Assembly: GCA_947074245.1 (NCBI GenBank)
Contig: CAMTOW010000014.1
Span: forward strand, 1 to 14,471
Reading direction: 5' to 3'
From: an uncultured Bacteroidales bacterium
GTDB taxonomy: Bacteria > Bacteroidota > Bacteroidia > Bacteroidales > JAUNSR01
Length of the DNA stretch: 14,471 nucleotides
Part shown: positions 1-7,650 of the stretch, in pieces
Position numbering within the stretch: position 1 is the first letter of the stretch
Layout of the letters: the number at the start of each line of letters is the position of its first letter
Position numbers and translations under genes: made by a program
Notes under the pieces: model-generated
What the model saw: the letters and a program-made list of their open reading frames with translations, nothing else
What the model was told of the DNA's origin: nothing
Databases searched by the model: none

Positions 1-118
1 GTGTTAAACCGACAGGTACGCAACAAGCGAAAATCTAACTCAAGACATGTAAAGCGCAGGTGTTAAACCGACAGGTACGCAACAAGCGAAAATCTAACTC
101 AAGACATGTAAAGCACAG
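1..118. repeat. 59-bp tandem repeat, two copies, at contig edge
   Basis: Bases 1-59 and 60-118 are the same 59-base unit, differing at one position (G56 versus A115). The unit begins GTGTTAAACCGACAGGTACG and ends AAAGC(G/A)CAG. Identity runs through the whole unit with no spacer, so this is a minisatellite-type direct tandem and not a CRISPR. The unit length is not a multiple of three, and both strands carry stops inside it, so it is unlikely to be coding. The contig starts inside the array, so more copies probably lie to the left and may have caused the assembly break. Function unknown. Confidence 0.93.
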
Positions 119-124
119 GGTCAT

Positions 125-162
125 AAAAAAAGGTCCAATCCAGAATATTCCGGATAGGACCT
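125..162 (-). terminator. Intrinsic terminator of the Bat operon
   Basis: On the minus strand, 24 bases after the batE stop, a long hairpin forms. Arms 131-136 and 157-162 (AGGTCC/GGACCT) pair, then one mismatch, then ATCC/GGAT (138-141 with 152-155), a G-T wobble, and a palindromic tip GAATATTC (143-150). It is followed on the minus strand by a run of T (complement of A125-A130). This is a textbook rho-independent terminator. Its position makes batE the last gene of the operon. Confidence 0.9.
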
Positions 163-186
163 TCGTATGATTTAAATCTTTTCAGA

Positions 187-945
187 TCAAATTATTTCAA
201 TGTCAGAGCTAGGCAACCAACCGATATTACCATCCGGCAATTCGATCTCTGACCAACCGCTCAATGTGCCACGCACTTTTACTTTCGTACCCTCATGAAT
301 AACGAAAAGATCTGTCCCGCTATCGGCAGGTGAACTCTTGACCGTTATCGTCGGCGCAAAAACAATAGCAAATTCACGTCGCTCCAATCTTTCTTTCTGT
401 CCTGATGCAAAGATATTACATAAAATGCAGATAATTGCTAAGACGACCCCACCAAAGAAGCCTAATTTGCGCAAGAAAGTCTTTGAGCTAAAGACATAAA
501 GCGTCAATCCGACCATAAACAATACAAAAGCTATGATTGCGATGATTGCCCAGGTATTGCTACCTGATCTATTTTGAACTGAGCTATACCATTCCGCTAA
601 GAATATCCTATCAATCGGTTCGATTTTATCGACCGTTTGCATTTTAGCCAGATGAAGATTAAACTGTGCATCCTGATTACGAGGGTTTAATAAAAGCGCT
701 CGTTCGTAATTCAAAATCGCACGGGAATACTCTTTCATTTTATAATAAGCATTTCCCATGTTATAGTAAAGATCGGAAGAAACCCCTTCGGAAGCAGCGA
801 TTTCCTGATAAAGATCGACCGCTGTTTGATAATCCCCTTTCGAGTAAGCTTCGTCCGCCTTTTGTACGGTTGATGTTTGTGCATAAATCACTCCACAAAA
901 AAGAATCGATACAAAAAGGATTACTAGTTTTTTCATTTTGATCAT
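187..945 (-). CDS. batE: BatE: TPR and SH3-like membrane protein of the aerotolerance operon
   Basis: 252 residues. Residues 1-22 are a signal peptide ending at YAQ. Residues about 25-105 hold two to three TPR motifs (for example YYNMGNAYYKMKEYSRAILN from residue 60). Two membrane helices follow at about 131-152 and 162-180, then a bacterial SH3-like domain at about 193-249 (TVKSSPADSGTDLFVIHEGT from residue 201, ending in GWLP). This domain order is typical of BatE. TPRs probably bind partner proteins and the SH3-like domain peptide or wall material; topology and partners are inferred. It is the last gene of the operon, 13 bases after batD. A start three codons downstream (ATG at 936, MKKLVILF) would give a more usual signal peptide and is equally possible. 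Confidence 0.9.
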   Translation of the reverse strand: MIKMKKLVILFVSILFCGVIYAQTSTVQKADEAYSKGDYQTAVDLYQEIAASEGVSSDLYYNMGNAYYKMKEYSRAILNYERALLLNPRNQDAQFNLHLAKMQTVDKIEPIDRIFLAEWYSSVQNRSGSNTWAIIAIIAFVLFMVGLTLYVFSSKTFLRKLGFFGGVVLAIICILCNIFASGQKERLERREFAIVFAPTITVKSSPADSGTDLFVIHEGTKVKVRGTLSGWSEIELPDGNIGWLPSSDIEII

Positions 946-958
946 TTTTGATTAAGAG

Positions 959-2779
959 TTATTTATTTATAGCATTTTCCATTTCACCAATCGCACGAAC
1001 TGTCGAATCATACAATTCGTCCATGGCCTTATCACTAGCAGCAGGAGCATAACGAGCAAACTCACAGGTAGATATAATCTCCATGAAGTCCGCAGTCAAT
1101 TGTGAGTCGACTCCATGCGTATTGAGCTCGGCTTCGACATTATCCTTATTCAAGAGGGATAGCGGCATATTAAGCTTATCGCTCAAGTATCCCCATACGG
1201 CTTTGAGTATCTCTTCATAGAAAGGCTCCTTGTCGTGAGTCTTCAGATCCTGGGCAGCCAGTTTGAGACGTTTGGCAGCGACTTTATTCGCTTTCTTATT
1301 ACGCATTAAGGCTACATTGGCATTTTCTTTGATCTGTTTGCGGTAAACGATAAAGAATACGATAAACAGAATCAACGGTATGATATAGAAAAGCCAGTAG
1401 ACAAAACTTCCGAAGAAATAGTGATTTTGCTTCTGCAGATTCAAGTTACCCGATTTGATAAAGCGGATATCGGTCGCAAGTTGTTTGACATTCTCCTGAT
1501 TAGCACCAGAGAAGTTTGAAACGGCTGGTGCCGCAGAACCTTCAGCCCCTTTCGCTACTTTGATCTTATAAGCCGGAGTAGAAAGCGTAACATACGATTT
1601 CGACTTCAGATCGAAATAGCTGAACTGAGCCGGAGCGATTTCAAAATCACCCGCATAACGTGGAATGAAAGTATATTCAATGGTTTTCGCACCCGTAACA
1701 CCAGACGCAGTCGTTTTCAGATTCAAATCGACTTTCGGATCGAACGCTTCGAAGTCGGCAGGAACAGTCACTTCTGGATCTTTGGTGAACTTCAAGTTAC
1801 CGTTTCCTGAGATAACCACTTTCAAGGTAAGAGCTTCGTTGGCCTTCAATTCGGTGGTGCTGATTGAAGAACTCATTTTAAAATCACCCACTCCACCAGA
1901 GAACGTAGCCGGTTTTCCGAACGGAAGAGCCATTACATCAATCGTATGTTTCTGCGTTGAAATCGTTTTGCTGACATTCTGATAATTATCGAAGAAATCA
2001 TCGAAGATACTTCTCATTTTTTTCTCTACGCGAACCGGAACCAAAAGGTCGAGAGAGGCATTACCGATCTCAATCTTTCCGGATCTTTGCGGGAAAAGCA
2101 AATATTGGCGAAGATCGACCGTATAATAATTCCGACCATTGACGTTACTCAACTCCAAGCTTTTATTTTCGGGCAAATCCACTTCCTGAACCGTAAAACC
2201 GTCGAAACTCGGAAACTTAGCATCCTGTAACTGCACCTGAGGATTGACCGTATATAAACGAACGGTAGCTAAAATCGCTTCCCCCTCATAAACTTTGGTT
2301 TTAGACAATGCTAGTTTAACCAATACGTCATTCTCGCCGGCACCAGTCCCTGACGTTGCAGCCACATTACCAGCCGAAGAATTCGCTTCTGCAGCTTTAT
2401 CCTGCGGTAGGACCTTAATCACCAAACTATTGGACGTATACTGGCTACCATTTACTTTTACCGTAGCCGAAGGAATGGTAAAATCGCCCGTTTTATTTCC
2501 CATCAAAACGTATGTAAACGATTTTGATGTTTCGGAACTCATTTTTCCGTTAATGATCTGTGTACTTCTGCTCGAAGAGGTAGACGGACCCATCAAAACA
2601 TCGAATCCATCGAAATCAGAAGCTCTAAAATCTTTTCCGTCGCCATTTACCGTATATTCAATACGAAACTGTTGTCCGACTACGACCGACTTGGGAGCCG
2701 ACGCACGAAAATCAACGTCTTTCGCCGCGAGAGAAAAGCAAGACAGAAGAATTACAAAAATGAAAAAACATTTTTTCAT
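959..2779 (-). CDS. batD: BatD: oxygen-tolerance family exported membrane protein
   Basis: 606 residues. A signal peptide (MKKCFFIFVILLSCFSLAAK) is followed by a large periplasmic beta-rich region of about 435 residues. Its start (DVDFRASAPKSVVVGQQFRI) is the hallmark of the BatD family. One membrane helix lies at about 456-482, and a cytoplasmic tail of about 124 residues is rich in Lys near the membrane and helical after it. The length matches BatD of Bacteroidales. It lies 61 bases after batC and 13 before batE on the same strand, so it is co-transcribed. The Bat locus was named for aerotolerance in Bacteroides fragilis; the molecular role of BatD is not established. By position it probably acts as the periplasmic arm of the MoxR/BatA/BatB machinery, which is inference. 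Confidence 0.93.
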   Translation of the reverse strand: MKKCFFIFVILLSCFSLAAKDVDFRASAPKSVVVGQQFRIEYTVNGDGKDFRASDFDGFDVLMGPSTSSSRSTQIINGKMSSETSKSFTYVLMGNKTGDFTIPSATVKVNGSQYTSNSLVIKVLPQDKAAEANSSAGNVAATSGTGAGENDVLVKLALSKTKVYEGEAILATVRLYTVNPQVQLQDAKFPSFDGFTVQEVDLPENKSLELSNVNGRNYYTVDLRQYLLFPQRSGKIEIGNASLDLLVPVRVEKKMRSIFDDFFDNYQNVSKTISTQKHTIDVMALPFGKPATFSGGVGDFKMSSSISTTELKANEALTLKVVISGNGNLKFTKDPEVTVPADFEAFDPKVDLNLKTTASGVTGAKTIEYTFIPRYAGDFEIAPAQFSYFDLKSKSYVTLSTPAYKIKVAKGAEGSAAPAVSNFSGANQENVKQLATDIRFIKSGNLNLQKQNHYFFGSFVYWLFYIIPLILFIVFFIVYRKQIKENANVALMRNKKANKVAAKRLKLAAQDLKTHDKEPFYEEILKAVWGYLSDKLNMPLSLLNKDNVEAELNTHGVDSQLTADFMEIISTCEFARYAPAASDKAMDELYDSTVRAIGEMENAINK

Positions 2780-2840
2780 GTGTACAATAATAATTTAAAC
2801 TATAAAAAGACGGTAATCAAACAATCGAAAAGCAACCGAA

Positions 2841-3602
2841 TTACCATTCTTTATCTGTTTTACGACGTTCCATTTGTTGCATCTGCGCTTTCTGAACTTT
2901 CTCCTGTAAGGATTTTTCGTCTTGATTAAGCGCATTTAGAATCTGCTCGGCTACATCTTTTGAAATCTGATCACTCTGTTGCTGTTGCTGCTGCTGCTGC
3001 TGTTGATCCTGATTCTGATCTTGGTTTTGATCTTGATTTTGCTGATCCTGATTCTGCTGTTGATCTTGGTTCTGATCCTGATTTTGTTGCTGATCCTGAT
3101 TCTGTTGATCTTGATTCTGGTCTTGATTCTGATCTTCGTTTTGCTGATCCTGATCTTGCTGTTGATCTTGCTGATCCTGAAGCAATTTCTGAGCCAACGC
3201 CAAATTGTAACGACATTCGTCGTCTTTCGGATTCAGACGCAATGATTTCTTATAGAGATCAATGGCTTTGGTATAATCTTCTTGTGTCATAAACACATTT
3301 CCGGTATTATACAAAGCATCACTCTGAATCATCTTATCCTGGGTATTAGCAGCCGCGATGCCGTATTCTTTGACCGCATCTTGAAACTTACCTTGCTTAT
3401 ATAGCGCATTCCCCAGGTTGAATGCCGCCTCGACCGAATTGTTATTCACTTCCTGGCTTTTACGGTAGTCAATCTCCGCTTCGGTATATTTTTCCTTTTG
3501 ATAGGATTTGTTACCCTTACGCAAGTTCTCCCGTTCGGCTTTTTGAGCAAAAGCACCGGCAGATAAAAGACATAAAGCAACTATCAATAGATTCTTTTTC
3601 AT
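2841..3602 (-). CDS. batC: BatC: TPR protein with a long Gln/Asp/Asn tract
   Basis: 253 residues from ATG 3602. Reading further upstream is possible, but only the 3602 start gives a proper signal peptide (MKKNLLIVALCLLSAGAFAQ). That start also lies 10 bases after the batB stop, whereas a longer form would overlap batB. Residues about 23-141 hold three TPR motifs (SVEAAFNLGNALYKQGKFQD near 56-75; ALYNTGNVFMTQEDYTKAID near 96-115). Residues 142-209 are a pure Q/D/N tract broken only by one Glu. A conserved 44-residue C-terminal tail follows (VAEQILNALNQDEKS, ending KTDKEW). It is exported, with no clear second membrane segment. It probably scaffolds interactions among Bat proteins; no enzymatic function is visible. 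Confidence 0.92.
   Translation of the reverse strand: MKKNLLIVALCLLSAGAFAQKAERENLRKGNKSYQKEKYTEAEIDYRKSQEVNNNSVEAAFNLGNALYKQGKFQDAVKEYGIAAANTQDKMIQSDALYNTGNVFMTQEDYTKAIDLYKKSLRLNPKDDECRYNLALAQKLLQDQQDQQQDQDQQNEDQNQDQNQDQQNQDQQQNQDQNQDQQQNQDQQNQDQNQDQNQDQQQQQQQQQQSDQISKDVAEQILNALNQDEKSLQEKVQKAQMQQMERRKTDKEW
2976..3179. repeat. Gln/Asp/Asn-coding simple repeat inside batC
   Basis: This 204-bp in-frame tract encodes 68 residues drawn almost only from Q, D and N. It includes a run of ten Gln at the C-terminal end and irregular QNQDQ-type units. On the plus strand it reads as CTG, TTG and GATC-containing triplets. Short triplet-based units make slippage likely, so length should vary between strains while the frame is kept. 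It also creates leucine-rich open frames on the opposite strand that are not genes. Confidence 0.9.
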
Positions 3603-3612
3603 AACGGGGAAA

Positions 3613-4635
3613 TTAGAATAGTTTGATTTTGCGCAACACGCTGTTTTTGCGATCAAGCACAAATACATCTATCAATAAAATAACGAGAATGATCCAGGCA
3701 ATCGTCTGGAAACGATCGTCGTAATCGGAATAAACACGCGATTCGAGTTCGGTCTTATTCATTCCTTTCACTTCGTCGGAAAGAGCCTTCAGCGCAGAGT
3801 TGGTATTATCGGCGCGAACGTACAGACCATGACCGGCCTGGGCGATCTCTTTCGCCATCTCTTCATTCAATTTGGAAACAACCACATTTCCTTCACGATC
3901 TTTTCGGAAGCTATTGGAGTTGCCACTATCATCGGGCACAGGCGCTCCTTGCGGACTACCGATTCCGATTACATTGACTTTGATACCTTTCGCATAAGCC
4001 GCTGCGGCAGCTTCTACGGCATTCCCCTCATGGTTTTCACCATCCGTTATGACTACGATCGCTTTGTCGCTCGCTTCATTGGGCGTAAAAGAACGGGCAG
4101 CCAAATTAATGGCAGCTCCAATCGATGTACCTTGAATAGAGACCATTTTGGGACTGATCGATGACAGGAACATCTTGGCTGAAACATAATCGCTCGTAAT
4201 CGGAAGCTGCGTAAAGGCATCTCCCGCAAAAACGATAAGTCCAACTTTGTCATTCTGTAACTGATCGACCAAACGAGAAAGCATCTGTTTTGACTTTTCC
4301 AAACGACTCGGCGCGATATCACGAGCCAACATCGAGTTTGAAACGTCGAGAGCAATCATAATCTCAACCCCTTGTTTTTTTACCGTTTCGAGTTTCGAGC
4401 CAAACTGAGGACCAGCCAATACGACAATCATCAGCGCCAAAGCCGTCAGTTCGAGATAAAATTTGATCAAGGGTTTATTGTTGGAAACGTCGGGCATGAA
4501 TTGAGCCAACAACTCGGGGTCGCCATAACGTTTGAGATCATTACGCCGTTTTATCAATGTAAAGATATAAAAGGCTATAATTGCCGGAATGAGGAGTAAG
4601 AGCCACAAATAATCCGGATGTGCAAATCTAAACAT
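3613..4635 (-). CDS. batB: BatB: membrane-anchored von Willebrand A protein
   Basis: 340 residues from ATG 4635. An upstream in-frame TTG at 4671 adds 12 residues unlike the family, so the ATG giving MFRFAHPDYLWLLLL is preferred. Helices lie at about 8-28 and 58-76, then a vWA domain at about 92-290 and a C-terminal helix at about 311-327. The metal-binding MIDAS residues are intact: DVSNS at 97-101, T170 and D198 in TDG. This is the standard Aerotolerance regulator N-terminal/vWA layout, with the vWA domain predicted on the periplasmic side. It is paralogous to batA directly upstream (66-base gap). It likely binds a protein ligand through a metal ion as part of a MoxR-dependent complex; the ligand is unknown. 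Confidence 0.95.
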   Translation of the reverse strand: MFRFAHPDYLWLLLLIPAIIAFYIFTLIKRRNDLKRYGDPELLAQFMPDVSNNKPLIKFYLELTALALMIVVLAGPQFGSKLETVKKQGVEIMIALDVSNSMLARDIAPSRLEKSKQMLSRLVDQLQNDKVGLIVFAGDAFTQLPITSDYVSAKMFLSSISPKMVSIQGTSIGAAINLAARSFTPNEASDKAIVVITDGENHEGNAVEAAAAAYAKGIKVNVIGIGSPQGAPVPDDSGNSNSFRKDREGNVVVSKLNEEMAKEIAQAGHGLYVRADNTNSALKALSDEVKGMNKTELESRVYSDYDDRFQTIAWIILVILLIDVFVLDRKNSVLRKIKLF

Positions 4636-4701
4636 AAACTTAAAGTATTGGGACCGTATACCTGCACTCAACCCAAGGGAAGAAACAAGTAACGAGTCAT
4701 T

Positions 4702-5691
4702 TTAAGGAATCGTTCTGAGAAGAGTATTTCGTAATAAGATGTGAATCGCCAGCAGGATGAAAGCGGCCAAAGCAAAAGGCAGATACTCTTCCTGCTTCTT
4801 ACTGTATTCTTTGACGCTGATCTTGGTTTTTTCCATCTGATCAATTTCCTCGAAAATACCTTTCAGTTTATTCTTATCGGTAGCACGGAAGTATTTACCA
4901 CCGGTAACGGTAGCAATATCCGTAAGAGTTTTCTCATCAATATCCACCTTCATATCCTGATAAACGACCGTCCCGTAAGGCGTCATCGCAGGGAAAGGCG
5001 CCGTGCCTTCCGTACCAACACCGATCGTATAAACACGGACACCGAACGTTTTGGCTATCTCGGCAGCCGTCACCGGGGCGATATCACCAGCGTTGTTGGT
5101 ACCATCTGTGAGCAGAATGATCGTTTTGGATTTAGCCTGACCATCCTTGATACGGTTGATCGCAGTTCCCAAACCATTTCCGATCGCGGTAGCACCACCA
5201 TCAATCAATTCGGTATTGACATCTTTGAGCAAGTTCAGCAATACAGACTGGTCGGTCGTCATCGGACACATGGTAAAACTCTCTTTTCCGAAGATCACCA
5301 AACCGATGTTGTCGTTGGTACGTCCGTTGATAAACTGAGCAGCCACATCTTTGGCAGCTTCTACACGATTGGGCTTGAAATCGGCAGCCAACATGGAGTT
5401 GGATACGTCGAGAGAAATCATGATGTCAATCCCTTCGGTATCGCTTTTACTCCAGCGATCGGTAGATTGCGGACGTGCCAGCACAATGATCACCAATGCG
5501 ATCACAGCCATCAGAATACCAAAATTGACATGGCGAAGATAAGCCTTGTAGGTTTTAGGCATCTGATGAAACGCACTTGTCGCCGAAACCTGCAAAGAAG
5601 CCTGAGCTCCTCTTTGTTTGAGAATATACCAAGCAAGAGCCGGTATAAGCAGGAGCAACAAGTATAAATATGACGGGTTTGCAAATATCAT
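4702..5691 (-). CDS. batA: BatA: membrane-anchored von Willebrand A protein
   Basis: 329 residues. Helices lie at about 7-24 and 56-72, a vWA domain at about 87-285, and a C-terminal helix at about 304-321. All MIDAS elements are present: DVSNS 95-99, T168 and D196 within TDG. The N-terminal segment ANPSYLYLLLLLIPALAW matches the aerotolerance-regulator N-terminal helix shared with BatB. It follows the BatD-like gene by 25 bases and precedes batB. Family knowledge links BatA to aerotolerance in Bacteroides and to MoxR chaperone pairs. The exact substrate is not known. Confidence 0.95.
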   Translation of the reverse strand: MIFANPSYLYLLLLLIPALAWYILKQRGAQASLQVSATSAFHQMPKTYKAYLRHVNFGILMAVIALVIIVLARPQSTDRWSKSDTEGIDIMISLDVSNSMLAADFKPNRVEAAKDVAAQFINGRTNDNIGLVIFGKESFTMCPMTTDQSVLLNLLKDVNTELIDGGATAIGNGLGTAINRIKDGQAKSKTIILLTDGTNNAGDIAPVTAAEIAKTFGVRVYTIGVGTEGTAPFPAMTPYGTVVYQDMKVDIDEKTLTDIATVTGGKYFRATDKNKLKGIFEEIDQMEKTKISVKEYSKKQEEYLPFALAAFILLAIHILLRNTLLRTIP

Positions 5692-5716
5692 TTCGAAGAA
5701 TTATTTAAATAAGACA

Positions 5717-6685
5717 TCATGCATCGGCAGATTTTTCCTCATCGTCGGCCGGCTGAGGGGTTTCTTTGACCATCGTTTCATTGACAATGGCTTTCGCCTG
5801 CGCCAAGGATTGTTCGTTTTCGTCCGGAAGCGGATGTAACTTGGCAAATTTCACGAAATCGGCCAATTCGAGAACCTGTTTCAGATCGGGCAAAGACGAT
5901 TTCATCACCTCGTTGCGTTTGAATACGTTTATAATCTCTGACGAAGTCATTTCCATCGTATTGACATGGAAGCGTTCTTGCAGATAATTACGCAAGATAT
6001 CGGTCAGGTCTGTATAATACTCTTTTTCGAGACCTTTCTGCCATAGTTTTTTAGACTGAAGAGAATCGAGCGCATTAATCGCACGTACGTGCGGAGGAAG
6101 TTTCGGCTCAACAGCTTCGACTGATTCGGGATGCTCGATCCGATATCTCCAACGACGATACCACCAAATGCAAAGAATGACAGCCAGAATCAACAAGAGC
6201 GCACCGATTACGTATCCGATGTAATCCATAAACACAAACGGAGCCTCTTTGACACTCTTAATGTCAAAATACTCTTTGCTTTCGGTATCAACATCATACG
6301 TTACCACTTTGAGCGCAAGCGGATTGGAATAAAGCGTATCCTGCCCCGCGATGAAGCGAAACGGCCGGATATAATACAATGCAGAATCGAATGAAGTAAC
6401 GATTACGTCTTCATTCACCGTAAAGCGCCCTTCACTTACCGGAATCGTGTCTTTCGGGAGCACCTCCAAGACTTCGATTCCTTTGATGATGGTATCGGTA
6501 AGAATCGGGAACTGAACTGTCTGGTTCTTATCCTGAGTGACCTGCAATCGGATCCGGGTCTGTTCGCCGATCATGATCGATGTAGAGTCCATCGAAGCGG
6601 ACACCTGCACATTTTGAGCAGACGCAGCCAAACCGGAACATAGCAAGAAACCTACAAGCAGGTTTTTTCCATTGAATATTTTCAT
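5717..6685 (-). CDS. BatD-like exported single-pass membrane protein of the Bat operon
   Basis: 322 residues. A signal peptide (cleavage probably after SAQ at 22-24) is followed by a periplasmic beta-rich region at about 25-150. It opens with VQVSASMDSTSIMIGEQTRI, resembling the start of the BatD repeat. One helix lies at about 153-176, followed by a basic stop-transfer (YRRWRYR) and a cytoplasmic helical region at about 197-305 (ALDSLQSKKLWQKGLEKEYY near 205-224), then an acidic tail. The cytoplasmic part resembles the DUF4381-type tail found beside MoxR/vWA genes. It sits between the DUF58 gene (15-base gap) and batA (25-base gap), so it is an integral operon member. Probably an adaptor across the membrane; the function is not proven. 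Confidence 0.85.
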   Translation of the reverse strand: MKIFNGKNLLVGFLLCSGLAASAQNVQVSASMDSTSIMIGEQTRIRLQVTQDKNQTVQFPILTDTIIKGIEVLEVLPKDTIPVSEGRFTVNEDVIVTSFDSALYYIRPFRFIAGQDTLYSNPLALKVVTYDVDTESKEYFDIKSVKEAPFVFMDYIGYVIGALLLILAVILCIWWYRRWRYRIEHPESVEAVEPKLPPHVRAINALDSLQSKKLWQKGLEKEYYTDLTDILRNYLQERFHVNTMEMTSSEIINVFKRNEVMKSSLPDLKQVLELADFVKFAKLHPLPDENEQSLAQAKAIVNETMVKETPQPADDEEKSADA

Positions 6686-6700
6686 GCAGTAAATAGTCTA

Positions 6701-7573
6701 TTAATTGCCTCGTTTTTTAAACATACCCAACAAAGCCGGAACGAAATCTTCGTTCGTCGCAATGGATACTGCATCAACACGGCTTTTATTGAACGAATCC
6801 AATGCACGGCGTTGATTTTCGGCCCACCAAAGCGAATAGCGCTCACGAGTTTTGCGAGAAGATGTATCGACCCACATTTCATGACCCGACTCAGCATCTT
6901 TCATCTTGACCAAACCAACCGGCGGCAGTTCGGTTTCGCGCGGATCGTAAATCTGTACGGCAACGATATCATGTTTCTTATTGGCGATGGTAAGCGCATT
7001 CTGGAAATCGCCCGCATCGATAAAATCGGAGATCAGGAAGGTCGTGCACCGTTTTTTCTGCGCATTGGTAATGTACTGAAGCACCTTACTCAGATCTGTT
7101 CCTCTTTCGACGGGCTGGAAGTTGATCAACTCGCTGATGATCGCCAAAACATGTTTTCTACCTTTTTGAGGCGGAATGTATTTTTCGATCCGATCGGAGA
7201 AAAAGATCACACCGATCTTATCGTTATTTTGAATCGCGGAAAAAGCCATAGTAGCGGCAATCTCCGTGATCATTTCCTGTTTGGTCTTATTGATGGTACC
7301 GAATTCACGGCTTCCGGAAACATCGATCAGTAGCATAACCGTCAGTTCGCGTTCCTCTTCAAAAACTTTGATATGCGGTGAATTCTGACGAGCGGTCACA
7401 TTCCAGTCGATATCACGGATATCATCTCCATATTGGTATTCGCGCACCTCGGAGAAAGCCATCCCGCGCCCTTTGAAAGCAGAGTGATACTGACCTGCAA
7501 ATATATTTTTGGATAAGCCACGAGTCTTGATCTCAATCTTTCGTACCTTTTTCAGCAATTCACTTGTTTCCAT
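6701..7573 (-). CDS. DUF58 family protein with vWA-like fold, MoxR partner
   Basis: 290 residues from ATG 7573 (METSELLKK). A longer reading to 7618 adds a leucine-rich stretch that belongs to the intergenic hairpin region and is rejected. The DUF58 hallmark YQYGDDIRDIDWNVTAR is at 46-62. A vWA-like core follows, with DVSGS at 84-88, T159 and SDF at 182-184, so the MIDAS pattern is kept. There is no signal peptide or membrane helix, which makes it cytoplasmic. DUF58 genes next to moxR are a conserved pairing; the protein probably acts as the soluble MIDAS partner of the ATPase. It is separated from moxR by 77 bases containing a stem-loop. Confidence 0.92.
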   Translation of the reverse strand: METSELLKKVRKIEIKTRGLSKNIFAGQYHSAFKGRGMAFSEVREYQYGDDIRDIDWNVTARQNSPHIKVFEEERELTVMLLIDVSGSREFGTINKTKQEMITEIAATMAFSAIQNNDKIGVIFFSDRIEKYIPPQKGRKHVLAIISELINFQPVERGTDLSKVLQYITNAQKKRCTTFLISDFIDAGDFQNALTIANKKHDIVAVQIYDPRETELPPVGLVKMKDAESGHEMWVDTSSRKTRERYSLWWAENQRRALDSFNKSRVDAVSIATNEDFVPALLGMFKKRGN

Positions 7574-7602
7574 AAAAACAATTTGTTTAAATAAAAGGAG
7601 AA

Positions 7603-7632
7603 GAAAGAGCAGCCCCAAGAGCCGACTCTTTC
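7603..7632 (-). promoter_or_regulatory. Stem-loop in the moxR-DUF58 spacer
   Basis: A perfect 7-bp inverted repeat (GAAAGAG 7603-7609, CTCTTTC 7626-7632) with a 16-base loop lies in the largest spacer of the operon. A T-rich stretch follows on the minus strand. It could lower read-through or protect an mRNA end, so that moxR is made in excess of the downstream genes. The stem is short and AT-moderate, so this is weak evidence. Confidence 0.35.
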
Positions 7633-7650
7633 AAAATTCATATCACGGGA

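Noticed and set aside
1..118. Possible CRISPR array
   Set aside because: The two 59-base units are identical end to end apart from one base and directly adjacent, so there are no variable spacers.
2295..2798. Plus-strand open frame opposite the start of batD
   Set aside because: batD on the other strand has a signal peptide and family match; this frame has neither and reads through the batD start region.
2979..3245. Leucine/isoleucine-rich plus-strand open frame resembling a membrane peptide
   Set aside because: It is the complement of the Gln/Asp/Asn repeat in batC; CTG/TTG/ATC triplets automatically read as Leu/Ile. There is no independent start signal or gene context.
3603..3668. Longer N-terminus for BatC overlapping batB
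   Set aside because: It would bury the signal peptide behind 22 residues and overlap batB; ATG 3602 fits export and operon spacing.
4741..5667. Long plus-strand open frame (308 codons) opposite batA
   Set aside because: It lies antisense to a fully convincing vWA gene, has no recognisable domain, and is a composition effect of codon usage in batA.
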